Translations under genes and position numbers: made by a program | Assembly (NCBI GenBank): GCA_003538495.1 | Contig: DPSD01000014.1 | Coordinates: 1,799 to 10,167 of the forward strand | Direction of reading: 5' to 3' | From: Accumulibacter sp. | GTDB lineage: Bacteria > Pseudomonadota > Gammaproteobacteria > Burkholderiales > Rhodocyclaceae | Length of the DNA: 8,369 nucleotides | The notes under the pieces: generated by a model | What the model saw: the letters and a program-made list of their open reading frames with translations, nothing else | Told to the model about the DNA's origin: nothing | Databases searched by the model: none | Shown here: piece after piece, positions 1 through 5,698 of the stretch | Layout: each line of letters opens with the position of its first letter | Numbering within the stretch: position 1 is the stretch's first letter

Positions 1-880
1 CGTTGCCGCCGGCAAACCGGGCCACCGAGCGAAACAGCACATCCACCGACGGCTTGTGGCGGTTGACCAGCGGGCCATCGGCGACTTCCACCCGGTATTG
101 GCTGCCGCTGCGCTGGAGCAGCAGGTGTTTCCCGCCGGGCGCGATCAGGGCCTGGCCCGGACGAACACGATCGCCGTCGCTGGCCTCGCGGACGTCGATC
201 CGGCAGAGCTCGTCGAGGCGCTGGGCGAGCATCGCGGTAAAGCGCTCCGGCATGTGCTGGACAATTACCAGGCCGTGGCAGGTGGCCGGCAGCCTGGTCA
301 GAACGGTCTCCAGCGCCTGCGTGCCGCCGGCCGAGGCGCCGATGGCAACGATCTGCTCGCTGGTCCGCTCGACGCTCCGGGGCAAGGCGGCAGCGAGCAT
401 CACGTCGGCCGAATTCTTTGGGCGCAGCGCTGCGGGGGTCGGCATTGCGGGTGCTTGTGTTGCCGGCCGGGCGGATGCGGCGGCAGCGGCCCGAAGCGTG
501 CGCACGATCTCTGTCGCGGACTGTTCGATGGCAGACTGCCGACCGCTGGCGGGTCTGGCGACGACGCTGACGGCGCCGGCGGCGATCGCCGCCAGGGTCG
601 TTGGCGCTCGGAGGTTCGCCGCCGATGAACAGATCACGATCGGCGTTGGCCGCTCGGCGATCACCCGGCGCAGGAAGGCAATGGCGTCCATGCGCCGGGT
701 CTCGATGTCGAGCAGCAGCACGTCCGGCCAGCGCTTCCTCATCTGGCCAAGGGCGAGCACGGCGTCACAGGTCTCGGTCATGACTTCGCTGGCCGGGTCG
801 CCGGCCAGCGCCTGGGCAAGCAGGCGCCGCAGCGTTGCCGAGTCATCGACGACCAATACCTTGATGCCGCGTTCACTCAT
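1..880 (-). CDS. cheB: CheB, chemotaxis protein-glutamate methylesterase/glutamine deamidase (C-terminus cut off by window edge)
   Basis: CheB removes methyl groups from chemoreceptor glutamates in the cytoplasm, opposing CheR, and is activated by CheA phosphorylation. The 293 visible residues begin MSERGIKVLVVDDSATLRRL. Residues 6-110 are the receiver domain, with acidic pair D12/D13 and phospho-acceptor D58. Residues 111-173 are an Ala/Pro-rich linker. The methylesterase domain starts near 176: catalytic Ser183 lies in IGASAGGT and His209 in IVQHMP. The third catalytic residue (Asp, in a GMG-DG-type motif) would lie beyond the left edge. The receiver is atypical: the usual EMPRMDG after the phospho-Asp reads ETRRMDA, and the conserved Lys of the KP motif is Arg109 (VARP). 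No strong Shine-Dalgarno sequence precedes the ATG, but the start matches the family's N-terminus. The upstream gene encodes a TPR protein, not cheR or cheD. The identity is firm; normal phospho-switching is uncertain. Confidence 0.93.
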   Translation of the reverse strand, partial: MSERGIKVLVVDDSATLRRLLAQALAGDPASEVMTETCDAVLALGQMRKRWPDVLLLDIETRRMDAIAFLRRVIAERPTPIVICSSAANLRAPTTLAAIAAGAVSVVARPASGRQSAIEQSATEIVRTLRAAAAASARPATQAPAMPTPAALRPKNSADVMLAAALPRSVERTSEQIVAIGASAGGTQALETVLTRLPATCHGLVIVQHMPERFTAMLAQRLDELCRIDVREASDGDRVRPGQALIAPGGKHLLLQRSGSQYRVEVADGPLVNRHKPSVDVLFRSVARFAGGN

Positions 881-967
881 CGGGGTCTCGCGTGGCGACG
901 GCGTCCGTGGCCGGGCGCCGCAAAGGCCGGAGTGTATCCTGCTGGCGTGCTCCTGCGGGCGAATCGC

Positions 968-1001
968 CGAGCGCTGCGCGGCTCCGGGCAGCCGGCGCTC
1001 G
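968..1001 (-). other. strong intergenic stem-loop between the TPR gene and cheB
   Basis: The outer arms 968-974 and 995-1001 (CGAGCGC/GCGCTCG) pair perfectly over 7 bp. They enclose an inner 5-bp stem (979-983 with 990-994) with a 6-nt loop and a 4-nt bulge at 975-978. The structure starts 16 nt after the TPR gene stop codon. No T-run follows it on the minus strand, so it is not a classical intrinsic terminator. It could attenuate or stabilise the transcript, or support Rho-dependent termination. The rest of 881-1016 shows no convincing promoter. Confidence 0.5.
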
Positions 1002-1016
1002 ACTGCTCGGCGTCGT

Positions 1017-1523
1017 CTAGTCCTCGCGTTGCGCTGGCAGCACTTCTGGCAGTTGGGTGTGAGGTTGCCGGGCGATAGCCCTGCGGTGCGCCGCAAACGC
1101 TGCCACGCGCGCGATGGCGCGTCGCGCCGCGACGAAATCCGGGCGCACCGACTGCGCCGCGTGCAGGGCCTTGAGCGCTTGCGGGTAACGCCCCAGGCGG
1201 AACAGCAGCAGCCCCAGGTCGTACCACGCGCCGGCCAGGGTCGATCCCCGGCCGCTCGCCGCACGCAGGCACTGCGCCGAAGCCAGCAGGTCGCCAGGCT
1301 CGGTGTCCGACCCTGCAACGGAGGCTGCTTCCCGGTCGGCCGCGCCGAAAGCCTGCAGCGCTTCGCTGCGGCGCGCGGTCCGGTAGTAGAGCAGACCGAG
1401 AAACTGCAGCGAGACGATGTCGTCGGGGATCGCCTGGAAGATGCTGCGGGCGATCCACTCGGCCTGCGTCAGGTCGCCGCTCTGGTAGAAGGTGCCGAGA
1501 AGGTCGAACAGCGCGTCAATCAT
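1017..1523 (-). CDS. small tetratricopeptide-repeat (TPR) protein
   Basis: This is a 168-residue protein with no signal peptide or membrane segment, so probably cytoplasmic. Residues about 4-66 look like two helical-hairpin repeats (GDLTQAEWIARSIFQAIPDD, then LGLLYYRTARRSEALQAF). Residues about 95-140 give a further clear repeat (AWYDLGLLLFRLGRYPQALK, ending RPDF). The A/L/G/Y/A/P pattern is typical of TPR scaffolds that bind other proteins. Residues 67-93 and the last 25 are low in recognisable motifs. The ATG at 1523 is the only ATG, GTG or TTG after the in-frame upstream stop, but it has no visible Shine-Dalgarno sequence. The gene sits between degP (88 bp upstream) and cheB (136 bp downstream) on the same strand. 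Its partner is unknown; its position ahead of cheB hints at a link to chemosensory signalling, but this is inference. Confidence 0.75.
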   Translation of the reverse strand: MIDALFDLLGTFYQSGDLTQAEWIARSIFQAIPDDIVSLQFLGLLYYRTARRSEALQAFGAADREAASVAGSDTEPGDLLASAQCLRAASGRGSTLAGAWYDLGLLLFRLGRYPQALKALHAAQSVRPDFVAARRAIARVAAFAAHRRAIARQPHTQLPEVLPAQRED

Positions 1524-1562
1524 TTGTCGGCCATTTTCGCGTCGTGGCGGGTGCCCAAGGCT

Positions 1563-1593
1563 CTCCAGGCGCCGCCACCGGGGTCACCTGGAG
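1563..1593 (-). other. inverted repeat downstream of degP
   Basis: CTCCAGG (1563-1569) and CCTGGAG (1587-1593) form a perfect 7-bp inverted repeat with a 17-nt GC-rich spacer. It begins 18 nt past the degP stop codon, in the 88-bp gap before the TPR gene. No T-run follows in the direction of transcription. It may be a weak or Rho-assisted end of the degP transcript, or chance. Confidence 0.35.
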
Positions 1594-1611
1594 CACGTGG
1601 CTGGGCGGTGA

Positions 1612-3048
1612 TCAACCGAGATCAACCGGCACGAAGATCTTGGCGTCGTCGCGCTCGATCAGCAGCGCAATCGTTCGCCCCGACTTGTCGAGCAGCGCCC
1701 GCAGTTGCGCGACGTCCCCGATCGGCTGACCGTTGAGCGACAGGACCACGTCACCGGGCCGTATGCCGGCCTTGGCGGCAGGTCCGCTGACGCTCTCGAC
1801 CAGCAGGCCAGCGCGCGAGTCGCTTTGCGCCAGCTCCTGCGGCGTCAAGGGACGCAAGGACAGACCGAGGCGCGGGTTGTCGCCTTCACCGGACTTGTTG
1901 GCCGCCAGCGCGGGGCTCGGAATTTCACCGACCGCCAGCGCGATCTCGCGGCTGCCGCCTTTACGCCAGACCTGCAGCGTGATCCGGGTGCCGGGCTTGA
2001 GCGCCGCGATCAGTGGCGGCAGTTCGGACGAGCTGGCGATCGCGGTATCGTTCAGCTTCAGGATGACGTCGCCTGGCTCGAGGCCGGCGGCCGCCGCCGG
2101 GCTGCCTTTTTCGACCGAGCTGACCAGCGCGCCGGCCGAACCCTTCAGGCCGAACGATTCGGCCAGCGATTGCGACACTTCCTGAATGGTCACCCCCATC
2201 CGGCCGTGGCTGACCTTGCCGTGCTGCAGCAACTGCTCCTCGATGTTCATCGCGACGTCGATCGGGATGGCAAAGGAGACGCCCTGATAGCCGCCGTTGC
2301 GGCTGTAGATCTGCGAGTTGATGCCGATCACTTCGCCATCCAGATTGATCAGCGGTCCGCCCGAGTTGCCGGGGTTGACCGCGACGTCGGTCTGGATGAA
2401 CGGCACGTAGCTGTCGCTGGCCAGCGAGCGCCCTTTCGCCGAGACGATGCCGGCGGTGACGCTGTTCTCGAAGCCGAACGGCGAGCCGATGGCAACCACC
2501 CATTCGCCGACCCGGGCGCTGCCCGGATTGCCCAGCCGCACCACCGGCAGATTCTTGGCGTCGATGCGCAGCACCGCGATGTCGGTCAGCTTGTCGATGC
2601 CGACCACCTTGGCCTTGAATTCGCGCTTGTCGGTCAGCTTGACGGTGACCTCGTCGGCGCCGCTGACGACGTGCGCGTTGGTCAGGATCACCCCGTCGGC
2701 GCGGACGATGAAGCCGGAACCCATGCCGCGCGCGGGCGCCCCGTCGTCGGGCGAGGGGATGCCGAAGTGGCGAAAGAGCTCGGGCATGCGATCGTTCCGG
2801 TCGCCACCGGAATAGGCCATCTTCGACGGCCCGCTGGCGCTGATGTTGACCACCGCCGGGCCGCTGTGCTCGACGATCGGGGTGAAATCGGGCAATCCGG
2901 TGCCGGTCCTGGCCAGCGGTGCGGCGACGGGCGCGCTGACCGCGTCGGCGGGATTGATTACCTGCCCGCCGAGCCTGGCGTAGCCGGCGCCGACCGCGGC
3001 GATCAGCGCCAGCGCCAGTAGACTGCGCTTGAAGGGTATTGCTTGCAT
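1612..3048 (-). CDS. degP: DegP/HtrA-family periplasmic serine endoprotease (Do type)
   Basis: This 478-residue protease/chaperone degrades or refolds damaged envelope proteins. Residues 1-24 look like a Sec signal peptide: basic KR at 7-8, a hydrophobic core LLALALIAAVGAG, and a likely cleavage after GYA. The trypsin-like domain spans about 55-275, with catalytic His126 (TNAHVV), Asp156 (LTDIAVL) and Ser229 (GNSGGP). PDZ1 lies at about 283-370 and PDZ2 at about 393-475. Length and order fit DegP, DegQ or MucD. The loop before the protease core is short, more like DegQ. The start at 3048 has an excellent Shine-Dalgarno sequence (AGGAGA, 3054-3059) six bases upstream and gives a proper signal peptide. 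The frame stays open upstream to 3468, but that stretch is antisense to the kinase C-terminus and reads as Arg/Ser-rich nonsense. It lies 82 bp downstream of the kinase gene and probably has its own regulated promoter. Confidence 0.95.
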   Translation of the reverse strand: MQAIPFKRSLLALALIAAVGAGYARLGGQVINPADAVSAPVAAPLARTGTGLPDFTPIVEHSGPAVVNISASGPSKMAYSGGDRNDRMPELFRHFGIPSPDDGAPARGMGSGFIVRADGVILTNAHVVSGADEVTVKLTDKREFKAKVVGIDKLTDIAVLRIDAKNLPVVRLGNPGSARVGEWVVAIGSPFGFENSVTAGIVSAKGRSLASDSYVPFIQTDVAVNPGNSGGPLINLDGEVIGINSQIYSRNGGYQGVSFAIPIDVAMNIEEQLLQHGKVSHGRMGVTIQEVSQSLAESFGLKGSAGALVSSVEKGSPAAAAGLEPGDVILKLNDTAIASSSELPPLIAALKPGTRITLQVWRKGGSREIALAVGEIPSPALAANKSGEGDNPRLGLSLRPLTPQELAQSDSRAGLLVESVSGPAAKAGIRPGDVVLSLNGQPIGDVAQLRALLDKSGRTIALLIERDDAKIFVPVDLG

Positions 3049-3074
3049 GATGGTCTCCTGATTCGTTCCAGACT

Positions 3075-3091
3075 GGAAGCGCGTGGCTTCC
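3075..3091 (-). other. stem-loop in the predicted degP leader
   Basis: GGAAGC (3075-3080) and GCTTCC (3086-3091) form a perfect 6-bp stem with a 5-nt loop. It lies between the putative degP -10 element and the Shine-Dalgarno sequence. It does not cover the ribosome-binding site. It could stabilise the leader or be incidental. Confidence 0.4.
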
Positions 3092-3101
3092 GGTGCGGCG
3101 T

Positions 3102-3135
3102 ACGATAGAGGACCGTCACTTAAAGCTGACTTAAG
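3102..3135 (-). promoter_or_regulatory. candidate degP promoter with PmrA/QseB-type direct-repeat box
   Basis: On the minus strand, reading toward degP, the sequence is CTTAAG (3135-3130), five bases TCAGC, then TTTAAG (3124-3119). Both hexamers fit YTTAAK, the half-site of the PmrA box (YTTAAK-N5-YTTAAK), and the 11-bp period suits an OmpR-family dimer on one DNA face. Eleven bases downstream is TATCGT (3107-3102), a 4/6 match to a -10 element. That spacing is what is expected when a response regulator substitutes for a good -35. The first half-site includes the stop codon of the histidine kinase gene. The cognate regulator is presumably the one encoded at 4444-5106. The box is directly visible; binding and activation are inferred. 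Confidence 0.6.
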
Positions 3136-4447
3136 GCGGCATCGAGCGCTTGAATTGGACGCGGGCGCGCAGACCACCGAGCGTGGCATCGTCGAGCAGC
3201 ACCTCTGCCCGATGCCGTTCGGCGATGGTCTTGACGATCGCCAGTCCGAGGCCGCTGCCCGGCTGGTCGGTCTGTTCGCGGCGATAGAAGCGGTCGAAGA
3301 CGCGCTCGCGGTCTTCGGCGGGGATCCCCGGGCCGGCATCGCAGACCTCGATGAAGGGGCCGTCGTGGTTTTCACCGACCACGACGTCGACCTTGCCACC
3401 CGCCGGCGTGTAGCGAACGGCGTTGCCGACGAGGTTGCCGAGCAGGATCTGCAGCGCGTCGCGGTCACCGCTGACGACTTCCTCTCCGTCCGCCGACGTT
3501 GCGCCGAGATCGACGGACCGGGCTTCGGCCAGCGGCAGATGCTCGGCGATCACCGTCGCCGCGAGGTCGGCAAGGTTTACCGGCTCTGCTTCGCTCTCGC
3601 CGCCTCCCGGCTCCTGGCGCGCCAGGGTCAGCAGTTGCTGTACCGAATGCGTCGCGCGCTTTAGTCCGCCCTTCAATTCGGCAAAGGCGTCGGAGCGTGC
3701 CGCCGGGTCGGTGGCGCGCTCGGCCAGTTGTACCTGCAGGTGCAGCGCGGCCAGCGGCGTGCGCAGTTCGTGCGCGGCATCGGCAATGAACTCGCGCTGC
3801 GCCTGCAGCGCCCGCTTGAGGCGGTCGAGCAGATCGTTCAGCGCCAGCACCAGCGGCACCACTTCGGCCGGTACCCGATCTTCCGGCAAGGGGTCCAGCG
3901 CCACCGCGGTGCGCGTGGTCACCGCGCGGGCGACGGCGTCCAGCGGTCGCAGGCCGCGCCCGACGACCACCCAGATCAGTATCCCGAGCATCGGCAGCAG
4001 CAGCAGGAAGGGGGCGACGGTGCGCAACGCGGCGGCCAGCGCCAACCGGTCGCGCGAGTGCATCGGCTGCGCCACCTGGATCGTCTGGCCGCCCTGCTGC
4101 ATGCCGAACACTCGCCACTTGCCGCGCGCCGTATCGACCGTCGAAAAACCGAGCGGCGTCTTCTCCGGGAGCCCCTTGCGCGGGTGCGAGAGGTAGAGCC
4201 GGGTGCCGTCCGGGCGCCAGACCTGGATCGAGAAATCCTGTGCTTCGTCGTCGAATGCGAAGTCGTGCTGCCGACCACTCGGGAAGACCTGATCGCGAAA
4301 CGACAAGGCCAGCTGGCGCAGCTGGTAGTCGAACATCGCGTTGGCCTCGTCGCGTGCCGTCCGGTAGGTCGCCAGCGCGCCAAGCAGGGTGGTCAGGGTG
4401 ATCACCGACAGCAGGGTCAGCAATAACTGGCGGCGGATCGAGTTCAT
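3131..4447 (-). CDS. two-component sensor histidine kinase, QseC/PmrB type
   Basis: This 438-residue inner-membrane kinase senses an envelope signal and phosphorylates its partner regulator. TM1 is at about 8-28, a periplasmic sensor at about 29-143, and TM2 at about 144-163. A HAMP-like linker runs to about 213. The HisKA domain carries the H-box FIADAAHELRTPLAAL with phospho-acceptor His226. The ATP-binding domain has the N-box LLGNLVGNAVRYTP (Asn342), the G1 box DAGPGIP (Asp370) and the G2 box GSGLGLAIV. All catalytic motifs are intact. The start codon overlaps the stop of the response regulator gene as ATGA (4447-4444), which implies translational coupling and a cognate pair. The sensor region has no recognised ligand motif that I can see; the signal (cations, cationic peptides or envelope damage are typical of relatives) is unknown. 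The TAA stop lies inside the CTTAAG half-site of the degP operator. Confidence 0.95.
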   Translation of the reverse strand: MNSIRRQLLLTLLSVITLTTLLGALATYRTARDEANAMFDYQLRQLALSFRDQVFPSGRQHDFAFDDEAQDFSIQVWRPDGTRLYLSHPRKGLPEKTPLGFSTVDTARGKWRVFGMQQGGQTIQVAQPMHSRDRLALAAALRTVAPFLLLLPMLGILIWVVVGRGLRPLDAVARAVTTRTAVALDPLPEDRVPAEVVPLVLALNDLLDRLKRALQAQREFIADAAHELRTPLAALHLQVQLAERATDPAARSDAFAELKGGLKRATHSVQQLLTLARQEPGGGESEAEPVNLADLAATVIAEHLPLAEARSVDLGATSADGEEVVSGDRDALQILLGNLVGNAVRYTPAGGKVDVVVGENHDGPFIEVCDAGPGIPAEDRERVFDRFYRREQTDQPGSGLGLAIVKTIAERHRAEVLLDDATLGGLRARVQFKRSMPP

Positions 4448-5106
4448 CGGGCCGGCGGCACCAGGTAACCGACGCCGCGGATGTTTCTGATCCGCTCCGC
4501 TCCCAGTTTTCGCCGCAAGGCGTGGATGTAGACCTCGACGGCGTTGCTTTCGATTTCCTCGCCCCAGCCGTACAGCCGTTCCTCGAGTTTGGCGCGCGAC
4601 AGCGGCGCTCCGGCTTCTTCGAGCAGCGCCCGCAGCAGCGCGAACTCGCGTGCCGAGAGCGGCACCGGCTTGCCGTTCTGGGTCAGCTCATGGGTCGCCG
4701 GATTCATCCGCAAGTCGCCGTGCTCGATGATCGGGGTGGCGCGGCCGGCGTGCCGCCGCATCAGCGCGCGCATGCGAGCGGCAAGTTCGTCGAGGTCGAA
4801 GGGTTTCAGCAGGTAGTCGTCGGCGCCGGTGTCCAGGCCCTTGATCCGGTCGGCGACCGCATCGCGGGCGGTGATCACCAGCACCGGAATGCTGTTGGCG
4901 GAACTGCGCAGCCGGGCAAGGACCTCGAGACCGGACTTGCCGGGCAGGCCGAGGTCAAGCAGCAGCAGTTCGTAGGGTGCCGCCGCCAGGGCCAGTTCGG
5001 CTGCCCTTCCATCGCGCACCCAGTCGACCGTGTAGCCATCCTGCCGCAGGCCCTGTTGAACGCTCTTGCCGATCATCGGGTCGTCTTCGACCAGTAATAC
5101 ACGCAT
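4444..5106 (-). CDS. OmpR-family DNA-binding response regulator, QseB/PmrA type
   Basis: This 220-residue transcription factor is phosphorylated by the downstream kinase. The receiver domain (1-118) has the acidic pair D8/D9 (VEDD), phospho-acceptor D51 (LLLLDLGLPG), switch Thr79 and conserved Lys101 (LLKPF). The winged-helix domain (about 125-218) contains SAREFALLRALLE, the recognition-helix stretch NAVEVYIHALRRKLG and the wing IRNIRGVGYLV, typical of the PmrA/QseB branch. The start at 5106 gives the canonical MRVLLVEDD. A GTG at 5136 would add ten atypical residues and has no better ribosome-binding site. Neither start has a strong Shine-Dalgarno sequence. It is the first gene of the regulator-kinase(-degP) cluster. 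It probably regulates degP through the TTAA-repeat box at 3119-3135, and perhaps its own gene through the TTAA half-site overlapping its promoter. Confidence 0.95.
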   Translation of the reverse strand: MRVLLVEDDPMIGKSVQQGLRQDGYTVDWVRDGRAAELALAAAPYELLLLDLGLPGKSGLEVLARLRSSANSIPVLVITARDAVADRIKGLDTGADDYLLKPFDLDELAARMRALMRRHAGRATPIIEHGDLRMNPATHELTQNGKPVPLSAREFALLRALLEEAGAPLSRAKLEERLYGWGEEIESNAVEVYIHALRRKLGAERIRNIRGVGYLVPPAR

Positions 5107-5157
5107 CGTCGTCTGCTGAAGGGAAAGGATCGCCACGCGGTCGGGAGCAACACGCCG

Positions 5158-5173
5158 CCCCTGCCGGCAGGGG
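5158..5173. repeat. perfect 16-bp palindrome in the leader of the response regulator gene
   Basis: CCCCTGCCGGCAGGGG is identical to its reverse complement over all 16 bases. It lies 52-67 bp before the regulator ATG and just downstream of the predicted -10 element, so around positions +3 to +18 of the expected transcript. It could be a dimer-binding operator that blocks initiation. As RNA it would form a 5' hairpin only with a strained or shortened stem. No known operator consensus comes to mind. Confidence 0.55.
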
Positions 5174-5182
5174 AGTCGCGGT

Positions 5183-5212
5183 AGGTTAAGTGTGCGGACA
5201 AGCCGCTGTCAA
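5183..5212 (-). promoter_or_regulatory. candidate sigma-70 promoter for the response regulator-kinase operon
   Basis: Reading toward the regulator, a perfect -35 hexamer TTGACA (5212-5207) is followed after 18 bp by TAACCT (5188-5183), a weak -10 that keeps the key T, A and final T. A single TTAA core (CTTAAC, 5190-5185) overlaps the -10. This resembles one half-site of the degP box, though no second half-site is found at the 11-bp period. The predicted leader is about 70 nt and contains the 16-bp palindrome. Confidence 0.5.
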
Positions 5213-5316
5213 TCAGCCGTCGACCACTCCCAGCGAACGGCAATCAAACCGTGTCGTCGCGCTGCCAGGAGCGCGCTGCTGCGGACGCTCCGCCTGCCAC
5301 CATGATCGCGGCACGC

Positions 5317-5345
5317 TGGGCAAGTACTCCCGCCTGGTGTAGGGT
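5317..5345 (+). promoter_or_regulatory. weak candidate promoter for the DUF4242 gene
   Basis: TGGGCA (5317-5322) and TAGGGT (5340-5345) are separated by 17 bp and match the -35 and -10 consensus at 4/6 and 3/6. A short inverted repeat CGTTC/GAACG (5349-5353 and 5359-5363) follows near the expected start site. Nothing better is visible in the plus-strand half of the 285-bp divergent region. The remainder of 5107-5391 holds no gene I can support. Confidence 0.2.
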
Positions 5346-5376
5346 AGGCGTTCACTTCGAACGTTTCCTGCAAACT

Positions 5377-5383
5377 GGAGGAG
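5377..5383 (+). promoter_or_regulatory. strong ribosome-binding site for the DUF4242 gene
   Basis: GGAGGAG lies 8 bases before the ATG at 5392. It decides this start over the in-frame GTG at 5251, which would add 47 residues unlike the family. Confidence 0.85.
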
Positions 5384-5391
5384 AGAAGCGT

Positions 5392-5649
5392 ATGGCCATG
5401 TTCGTCATCGAACGTAATTTCGCCGAGCGGATGCAACTCACCAGCGACGCCGCGCGTTTGATCTCCGAAGTGAACGACGCCAGCGGCGTGCATTGGTTGT
5501 TCTCATTCCTGTCGGCCGACCAGAAGAAGACCTATTGCCTTTACGAGGCGCCCAACGCCGACGCGATCCGTGCCGCCGCGCGGAGCGCCCAGCTCCCGGC
5601 CGACGTCATAGTCGAGGTCACCGAACTGCGGCCGGAAGCGTTCACCTGA
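5392..5649 (+). CDS. DUF4242 family small protein (SCO4226-like)
   Basis: This is a complete 85-residue protein starting MAMFVIERNF. It contains the family block GVHWLFSFLSADQKKTYCLY (32-51), followed by EAPNADAIRAAARSAQLPAD and VIVEVTEL. These are hallmarks of DUF4242, small single-domain ferredoxin-like-fold proteins. One characterised member, Streptomyces SCO4226, binds nickel; whether this protein binds metal cannot be told from sequence alone. There is no signal peptide, so it is probably cytoplasmic. It has one Cys (C49). Start choice is supported by a strong Shine-Dalgarno sequence. It is transcribed divergently from the response regulator and ends 49 bp before the ATPase gene on the same strand, so the two are likely co-transcribed. 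The physiological role is unknown. Confidence 0.92.
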   Translation: MAMFVIERNFAERMQLTSDAARLISEVNDASGVHWLFSFLSADQKKTYCLYEAPNADAIRAAARSAQLPADVIVEVTELRPEAFT

Positions 5650-5677
5650 GCGCCGTGCACGTCGGGGACGCGAATCG

Positions 5678-5692
5678 CCGCCGTCCAGGCGG
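5678..5692 (+). other. small hairpin covering the ATPase ribosome-binding site
   Basis: CCGCC (5678-5682) and GGCGG (5688-5692) form a perfect 5-bp GC stem with a 5-nt loop (GTCCA). The right arm lies inside the AGGCGGA ribosome-binding segment just before the ATG at 5699. It could limit translation of the ATPase, which would then depend on translation or unfolding from the DUF4242 gene upstream. The stem is short, so this is tentative. Confidence 0.4.
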
Positions 5693-5698
5693 AAATCG

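Noticed and set aside
915..960. A -10-like TACACT on the minus strand upstream of cheB, as a possible cheB promoter
   Set aside because: No acceptable -35 hexamer is found at 16-18 bp upstream, so the match is too weak to annotate.
877..1458. A minus-strand frame ending in an ATGA overlap with the cheB start, which might suggest a frameshifted longer TPR protein coupled to cheB
   Set aside because: It overlaps the TPR gene in another frame and reads as Arg/Pro/Ala-rich nonsense. The TPR frame ends cleanly with its own stop, so the overlap is probably chance.
1520..1534. A four-codon upstream open frame (M-A-D-K-stop) overlapping the TPR gene start
   Set aside because: It has no ribosome-binding site and is short enough to be chance. 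It is worth remembering only because the TPR gene also lacks a clear Shine-Dalgarno sequence.
3..1736. A long plus-strand open frame (577 codons) antisense to cheB, the TPR gene and the end of degP
   Set aside because: Its translation is Arg/Ser/Ala-rich with no domain pattern, while the opposite strand has clear CheB, TPR and DegP motifs. It is a high-GC shadow frame.
1705..3021. A 438-codon plus-strand open frame antisense to degP
   Set aside because: It is Asp/Arg/Ala-rich without domain motifs and mirrors the degP codon pattern. DegP on the other strand has full catalytic and PDZ signatures.
3049..3468. N-terminal extension of the DegP frame up to an upstream start at 3468
   Set aside because: The added 140 residues are antisense to the kinase ATP-binding domain, lack any motif and would bury the signal peptide. 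The ATG at 3048 has a strong Shine-Dalgarno sequence.
5251..5391. N-terminal extension of the DUF4242 protein from a GTG at 5251
   Set aside because: The extra residues do not resemble the family, and a strong Shine-Dalgarno sequence at 5377-5383 fixes the start at 5392.
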